Shown in pieces: positions 58,455 through 64,000 of a stretch of DNA of 64,000 bases (position 1 is the first letter of the stretch; the number at the start of each line of letters is the position of its first letter). A program made the translations under genes and the position numbers. The stretch covers positions 120,843,680 through 120,907,679 of the forward strand of contig NC_089240.1 of the NCBI RefSeq assembly GCF_963924675.1, given 5' to 3'. Origin of the DNA: Phocoena phocoena. Lineage: Eukaryota > Chordata > Mammalia > Artiodactyla > Phocoenidae. The notes below the pieces were generated by a model, which worked only from the letters and a program-made list of their open reading frames with translations, searched no databases and was not told where the DNA came from.

Positions 58455-58762
58455 TTTATTTTTTTAACACCTTTATTGGAGTATAATTGCTTTACAATGG
58501 TGTGTTAGTTTCTGCTTTATAACAAAGTGAATCAGCTATACATATACATATATCCCCGTATCTCCTCACTCTTGCGTCTCCCTCCCATCCTCCCTATCCC
58601 ACCCCTCTAGGTGGTCACAAAGCACCGAGCTGATCTCCCTGTGCTATGTGGCCGCTTCCCACTAGCTATCTATTTTACATTTGGTAGTGTATATATGTCC
58701 ATGCCACTCTCTCACTTCGTCCCAGCTTACCCTTCCCCCACCCTGTGTCCTCAAGTCCATTT
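58455..58762 (-). mobile_element. L1 3' end, younger type
   Basis: Same 3'UTR type as 37.5 kb and 56.8 kb: TTTAACACCTTTATTGGAGT, TCCCATCCTCCCTATCCCAC, GGTGGTCACAAAGCACCGAG. Short duplication TTCATTATT on both sides (about 58441 and 58763). Confidence 0.88.
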
Positions 58763-58932
58763 TCATTATTGATCCCTCTCACATGTACTCTGGAAATGCA
58801 GAGATCTCCTCAAGATTACAGGCAATTCTAGAGACTAGTGTTTTTCTGACATCCACGATTCTAATGCTTCTATCCTACTTAGGTCTCAATCATATTTGTA
58901 TGTCACTTCCCATAGCAATTTTCTTCCGTCTG

Positions 58933-58934
<2 letters not shown>

Positions 58935-58973
<39 letters not shown>
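58935..58973 (+). repeat. (AC)n microsatellite, 39 bp
   Basis: Uninterrupted AC run following CTGCT. Confidence 0.97.
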
Positions 58974-58975
<2 letters not shown>

Positions 58976-60115
58976 TGGAATAAAGCATATTAAAATTCAT
59001 CACTGGATTTGTTTAGATTTTAAAATATTCAATTATTTTCATTTTCTTCATTTTTTCAATATTTTGTGACATTTTAATCGAAATAATTTTAAATTAATAA
59101 GAACAAAGAAATATTGATGGGAACTGTGAAGAAAACAACAAAATTGAAAACATTTATTAGTTGAAATTTTTGGTTATATTAACCTGAGAATCTAATTCAC
59201 AAATCATATGACCAACCAGGCAAATCAATCAAAAATAATTAATATAGCAGCAAAATTTAAGCATTCCTTATCAGTTAGCCAGAAGTGTTCTGAAAGTACT
59301 CATATGCTTGAAATCATTATCATTTAGACAAGCACATATACATATATAAATATACTCACATACGTCTTTCATCAATTAATCAGGCATGAATGGTGTAATA
59401 TGTGTACACTTCATATATTTGCCATGATTAATAGTGGAATCATACACACATCAAACACATCAAATTTGTCTAGTATATGTGAATACATAGTTATCGCCTG
59501 CACTAAAGGAACTTCTTAAGCATTTCATTATAGCTTAATCAGAAGTATCAAATTTGATTGTATCTTGTAGTTCTATTTTTAACTCTGAAGTAAAATAAGG
59601 ATCTACAACTTTCCCACACAGATGCAAAGAACAGTATCTAGAATTCAGTAGGCTGTGAAAAAGAAAACTATAGACTCTTTTTCAGATACCGAAGATCTAA
59701 AATATTCTCTGGGAATTATAGCACCACAATTGTTTTATTTAATAAGGCGACTTGGAAACCACAGTAAATTAGTAACATATAGTACAACTATTTTACAAGT
59801 CAAAATTTTAAAATAAACAAATGAGTTAATAAGTGGTGTTATTTTGAAGGGAACTATTTGTACAGGCCTGCCTATACTTAAATTTTGTAAAGTGGGAGCG
59901 ACATATCTCATACTTTTCTTTCGTGGACAGAGGGACAGGATGGGCAAGGTTGGCTCTCAAGAAAAATTTAGATTCGTTAAACTCTCTCAAGTCAGAAAGG
60001 CAGTTGCATTCTGTTGACCTCAGATACTTGGAAATACAAATTATAACATTAACATTCTATCAGCCTGATGTGATAGGTTTGTACAAACAATGAAAAGCAA
60101 GGTAAGGAAATGTAT
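58974..60115. other. Unassigned AT-rich DNA
   Basis: No repeat or exon recognised. Confidence 0.4.
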
Positions 60116-60119
60116 GAAA

Positions 60120-60355
60120 TAAGTATTTGCTATTACTGACTACATACTATACGGTTTGCAGTGAGCCTTATGTACCTTGTCTCATTTAATTTCACAAAAT
60201 CCACATAATTAAGATACCTTATTTAAGTTCAGAGTAAAGAAATAGAGGCTCATGAAGGTTCAGTGGCTTTCCCAAGATCTTAAAGCTAAAGCCAACAAAG
60301 TCAGAGTTTGAACCTAGATATATCTGATTCAAAAGTTGATCCTGCTATGGGAATC
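60120..60355 (-). mobile_element. MIR SINE
   Basis: TTGTCTCATTTAATTTCACA, AAAGAAATAGAGGCTCATGA, TTTCCCAAGATCTTAAAGCT and AGTCAGAGTTTGAACCTAGA follow the antisense MIR order. Confidence 0.75.
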
Positions 60356-60465
60356 TGCTTCTCAAGTTTCGTATGATATCACAGAATTATCCCTGTCACT
60401 ACTTTGTTCATAAATATAAAGGGGGGATATAAACAGAACCTACACCCAATACCCTAAAATACACT

Positions 60466-60502
60466 CCACACACACACACACCCATATACTCACACACACA
60501 CT
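60466..60502 (+). repeat. Degenerate (CA)n microsatellite
   Basis: CCACACACACACACACCC followed by a second short CA run after TATACT. Confidence 0.85.
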
Positions 60503-60591
60503 GAATATTTTTTTCACTCTTAACCTTCCTTTCTCTCAAACTTGTCTCTTTGAAAGTGAGATGATAGACAGACAGATGATGTATAGGAAGT

Positions 60592-60633
60592 AAGGGAGGG
60601 AGGGAGGGAAGAAGGAAAGAAAGAAAAAAAGAG
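60592..60633 (+). repeat. Pure purine tract, 42 bp
   Basis: GGGA units passing into GAAGGAAAGAAAG and A-rich units, with no pyrimidine in 42 bases; able to form intramolecular triplex DNA. Confidence 0.9.
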
Positions 60634-60729
60634 CAGAGAGAGACAAAGACAGAAAGAAATGCACATACTATGAGAAAGAGGCTAGATTAGATTAGATTCT
60701 GCTTCTTCCTTCCATCCCTGCTAAGGTCT

Positions 60730-61060
60730 CTTCCACAGTACCCTTGATTCATAGGTACTCAGCACTGGAAGGAACACTTCCTGTGACTTCATGTAGCAGC
60801 CTACTTCAATGCTGTGCAACATTCGAAAGTTCTTCCTTGTATCGAGTAAAAAATTCTCTTTGCTGTAACTTTCACCTCTTAATGCTAGTTATGCCTCTGG
60901 GCCTACAGAGAAAAGTCTACTCCCTCTTCCATATGACAACTCTTCAAATATTTCAAGACAACTAGCATGTCTCCCCTTAGTCTTCTAGTCCTCAGGCTAA
61001 ACACCCACGGAAGATTATACCTGTAGCATTAATATCTCCACCTTGCATTTTCTGTACTCC
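60730..61060 (-). mobile_element. L3/CR1 LINE fragment (antisense)
   Basis: AAGTTCTTCCTTGTATCGAG, TAACTTTCACCTCTTAATGC, GCCTCTGGGCCTACAGAG, ACTCCCTCTTCCATATGACA, CTTCAAATATTTCAAGACAA and CATGTCTCCCCTTAGTCTTC follow the antisense 3' part of L3/CR1. Confidence 0.8.
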
Positions 61061-61470
61061 CACGTGTCTTCTCCTTTGTTCCTTCTCCTCAAACAGTGGG
61101 AACAATGAGAAATTATGTCATCTCTGAACCAAATTATATAATCTCACTCACCTCCTACTTCACTCCCCTACATAGCTTCTTTGCAGACCTTCCAGGTAGT
61201 AAAGTGCTATAGGATTTAGAGGAAAGAAATCAGTCAGGAATCATTCTTAAACAAGTAATTTCTTTTTTCAATCCTAAAGGTCATAGAGATTGAAAAGGCA
61301 AGCACACTCTAGGATTCATCATCATTCTCCATTGGACTTACTCACAGTAGCAAAGCCTAAACACATGAAAGACACTTGATTCTTAGAAATTATAATAAAC
61401 TCACAAATGTACAGAAACAGATACAGTAACAAGAATGAGGAATGTTGACACAAGTACATTTAAGAAAAAG
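61061..61470. other. Unassigned DNA
   Basis: No repeat or exon recognised. Confidence 0.35.
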
Positions 61471-61474
61471 AGGT

Positions 61475-61625
61475 ATGTTTGAATTCCAGATCTGCCATTT
61501 TCTAAGTCACATGTTCTTCTAAAATTTACAAGTACTCTGATTCACAAGTTGCTCAAAGAGGAAAAATAATTCTTAATTCACATGGTTATTGTAAAGATGG
61601 GAAAGAATCTATGCATAGCAGAGTA
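61475..61625 (+). mobile_element. MIR SINE fragment
   Basis: TTTGAATTCCAGATCTGCCA, TTTTCTAAGTCACATGTTC and GGTTATTGTAAAGATGGG match the sense MIR core at low identity. Confidence 0.55.
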
Positions 61626-61933
61626 AAACACGTTCACTTTATTTGAAAGCATACAGATGACCAAATTCACTCATGCACTAGAAATAAGCAAATGAGTTTG
61701 CTTTACCTTAAAGGTATAGGCCAGGGCTTCCCTGGTGGCACAGTGGTTAAGAATCCGCCTGCCAATGCAGGGGACACCCTGGTGTCCCTGGTCCGGGAAG
61801 ATCCCACATGCCGCCGAGCAACTAAGCCCATGCGCCACAACTACTGAAGCCCGCGCACCTAGAGCACATGCTCAGCAACAAGAGAAGCCACTGCAATGAG
61901 AAGCCCGCATACCACAATGAAGAGTAGCCCCCA

Positions 61934-62122
61934 GGGGGCTTCCCTGGTGGCGCAGTGGTTGAGAGTCCGCCTGCCGATGCAGGGGACGTGGGTTCGTGCC
62001 CCGGTCTGGGAAGATCCCACATGCCGTGGAGCAGCTGGGCCCGTGAGCCATGGCCGCGAGCCTGCACGTCCAGAGCTTGTGCTCCACAATGGGAGAGGTC
62101 ACAACAGTGAGAGGCCCGTGTA

Positions 62123-62172
<50 letters not shown>
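61934..62172 (+). mobile_element. CHR-type SINE, short type, nested in the outer SINE
   Basis: Complete short form. The junction is proved by a 14-bp duplication of outer-SINE sequence with one mismatch: AAGAGTAGCCCCCA at 61920-61933 and AAGAGTATCCCCCA at 62173-62186. The tail consists of a long (CA)n tract instead of A. Confidence 0.94.
62124..62171 (+). repeat. (CA)n microsatellite in a SINE tail
   Basis: Begins at the GTACCACA end of the short-type SINE where sister copies have GTACCGCAAAA; about 48 bp of uninterrupted CA. Confidence 0.95.
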
Positions 62173-62175
<3 letters not shown>

Positions 62176-62279
62176 AGTATCCCCCAATCGCCACAACTAG
62201 AGAAAGCCCGCACGCGGCAATGAAGACCCAACACAGCCAAAAATAAAATAAATAAAAATTTTTAAAAAGGTATAGGCCA

Positions 62280-62950
62280 AATGTTCAATATAAGGGCTAT
62301 TCAACAAGGGAAGAACTTTTATCATGTCAGAATGAGAAGCTTCCAAGATGCCTCACAGTCAATCATAGGCATTTATTTCATGCAACATGTTTAATTTAAT
62401 CCACATATTAACCTCTATTCTCAACCAAAATCCCACTAAAATGACAGTAAAATATTTAAAGCTGTAAATCTGTGAGGTCAAAGGAAAGAGAAGAAACAAC
62501 AGATTACAAGAAATGCAACACAATTTTAGAATGTGGAAAGCAGATGGACAAGTGGAAAATGACTTAGCAATCCAAAGAAATTTAAGTATCTACAAGAAAA
62601 AAGGTCAACAAACAAAACCAATCTGTGCTGTAGCACCCCAGGAAGAACCAGGAATTGCAGGCATCAGTTACCTCTAATGAAAGAGATGTGTTTGGCAATA
62701 AAAAAAAAAAAGAATTAGTTGTTAGCTCCTCCTTTTGTTTGCGCTGAAATTTACTCAGCTAAATAACCAAGTTGATCACTTACAAGTTCTACTTTCCAGA
62801 AGAGTAGAATATAATTCAGCCATATTCTCTATCACTTTATAAGATGGATTTTTTACAGTTTCAAACCACATGTTCTTCATTTCTATCTGAGATATAACAT
62901 AAACAAGAAGAAAATATCCATTTAACACAAAAGAAGGGATTAGTGAAGAA
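62280..62950. other. Unassigned DNA
   Basis: No firm repeat or exon; may include the decayed 5' side of the L1 that follows. Confidence 0.35.
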
Positions 62951-62954
62951 ATTG

Positions 62955-64000
62955 AGTGAAAAAATATAAGACTTAGAGAAGATAAATAGCATAATTGCAG
63001 AAGTAAGTCCCTCCTTGTCAGTAAATACATTAAATATAAATGGATTAAACTACACAATTAAAAGTTAGAGATTCAAAGAATGTATAGAAAGCTAACAAAC
63101 AAACTTGATCCAACTACAAGAAAATCACTTCATGTCCAAAGACAGAAATAGGTTAAATGGGAAATGATGAAAAAATATATTCCATGAAACAACCAAAAAG
63201 AGCTTGAGTGGCAATACTGTTATCTGACAATAATAATTACAATAAAAAGGAAGGTCATTAAAAAATGATAAAAGGCTCAGTCAATCTATCAAGAAGGTAT
63301 AACAATTTTAAACATATAGGTGCCTAACAGCAAAGCCCCAACGTATTTGAAGCAAAAACTGACAGAATTCCAAGGAGGAATAGGTATTTGAACAATAATA
63401 GTTGGCTATTTCAATACCCCACTTAAATTTATAGATATAAACACCTCTAACAGAAAAGAAAGATGTCAAATCAGTAACCTACCAGAAGCTGAAACTAAAC
63501 CCTAATCACTAGAAGAAATAATTTCAAAAGAAGAGTAGATATAAATCAAATAGAGAATAAATAAACAAGAGGGTAAATCAAGGTAGCAAAGCTGGCTCTT
63601 TGAAAAGATCACCAAAATTGACAAATCTTTACGTAAACTGACCATGAAGAAAAAGAGATAAGATGAAAATTAGTAAAATCAGAAATCATAAATGGAGACA
63701 TTATTATCAACCTTACAGAAATGGGAAGAGTTATAAGACACTACTAGGAACAAATTAGATAACCCAGATGAAATGCACAAATTACTAGAAACATAAAAAC
63801 TATCAAATTGACTAAAGAAGAAATAGAAATATGGAGACATGTAACAAGTAAACAGACTGAATCAGTAATAAAAGACCTCCCAACAAAGGAAAGTGCCACA
63901 CCAGATGGTTTTACTGGTGAAGTCTACCAAATACTTAAAGAAGAATTAATAGCAAACCTTATAAAATTGTTCCAAAAATCGGAAGAGGAAGGAATACTTG
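62955..64000 (+). mobile_element. Ancient L1 ORF2, runs off the window
   Basis: Sense order of L1 ORF2: TAAATATAAATGGATTAAAC (endonuclease start), GAGTGGCAATACTGTTATCT, TTAAACATATAGGTGCCTAA, AGTTGGCTATTTCAATACCC, GGCTCTTTGAAAAGATCACC, then ACCAGATGGTTTTACTGGTG and GAAGAGGAAGGAATACTTG (reverse-transcriptase region). Broken by many stops; the element continues to the right of 64,000. Confidence 0.85.

Larger units (their letters stand above)
61724..62265 (+). mobile_element. CHR-type SINE, long type, split by another CHR SINE
   Basis: Outer element: head at 61724, body to 61933, then 3' block from 62187 (CAACTAGAGAAAGCCC, CACAGCCAAAAATAAAAT) to 62265. Perfect 14-bp duplication AAAGGTATAGGCCA at 61710-61723 and 62266-62279. 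Its B-box region has been replaced by an inverted repeat (61771-61788), so the internal promoter is lost. Confidence 0.94.

Noticed and set aside
1..64000. A novel multi-gene system or operon
   Set aside because: No intact coding genes are present. The window is explained by mammalian repeats plus unassigned noncoding DNA.

Overview
The window is mammalian nuclear DNA, almost certainly from a cetacean. The diagnostic signal is 15 copies of a tRNA-derived SINE of the CHR type (head CTTCCCTGGTGGCGCAGTGG, B box near GGTTCG, central GGGAAGATCCCACATGCC). This family is known from whales and dolphins with relatives in hippos and ruminants. I saw no ruminant Bov-A/BovB and no primate Alu. Base composition is AT-rich. 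I found no complete protein-coding gene, rRNA, functional tRNA, CRISPR array or prokaryotic feature. The window is intergenic, or lies inside a very long intron.

Layout. 1-9.9 kb: mostly unassigned DNA with one LTR of likely ERV1 type (2.9-3.5 kb), MIR pieces, and a three-level nest (MER2-like DNA transposon > Tigger > CHR SINE) at 5.1-6.0 kb. 9.9-29.9 kb: CHR SINEs scattered among old L2, MIR and LTR relics and single-copy DNA. The single-copy DNA includes two AT-rich stretches that look like candidate conserved noncoding elements (14.4-14.8 kb and 27.6-28.1 kb) and two weak candidate exons (17.74-17.80 kb minus, 19.39-19.54 kb plus). 29.98-35.87 kb: a nearly full-length L1 with 5'UTR, ORF1, ORF2 and 3'UTR, all inactivated by stops and frameshifts. 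37.5-38.76 kb: a 5'-truncated L1 with a perfect 16-bp target-site duplication. 39.5-46 kb: more CHR SINEs, one an apparent short/long hybrid and one with a 23-bp triplication, plus a (GT)29 tract flanked by perfect palindromes. 46.4-58.8 kb: dense ancient L1/HAL1, L2 and MLT1 LTR relics, one MLT1 sitting inside an L1. 58.9-64 kb: microsatellites, an L3/CR1 relic, a SINE-in-SINE nest whose inner tail became a (CA)n repeat, and an old L1 ORF2 that runs off the right edge.

No genes cooperate here; the window is a record of retrotransposition. Layers from old to young are L2/MIR/L3, then MLT1/HAL1/L1M/Tigger/MER2, then mariner-type MITEs, then the L1 family seen at 30-38 kb and the CHR SINEs. Thirteen of the 15 CHR copies lie on the plus strand, and at least seven landed inside older repeats. 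I see nothing that supports an undescribed biological system. The best leads for follow-up are the candidate noncoding elements, the candidate exons and the hybrid SINE. Repeat family names were given by recognition from memory, so family level is safer than subfamily level.
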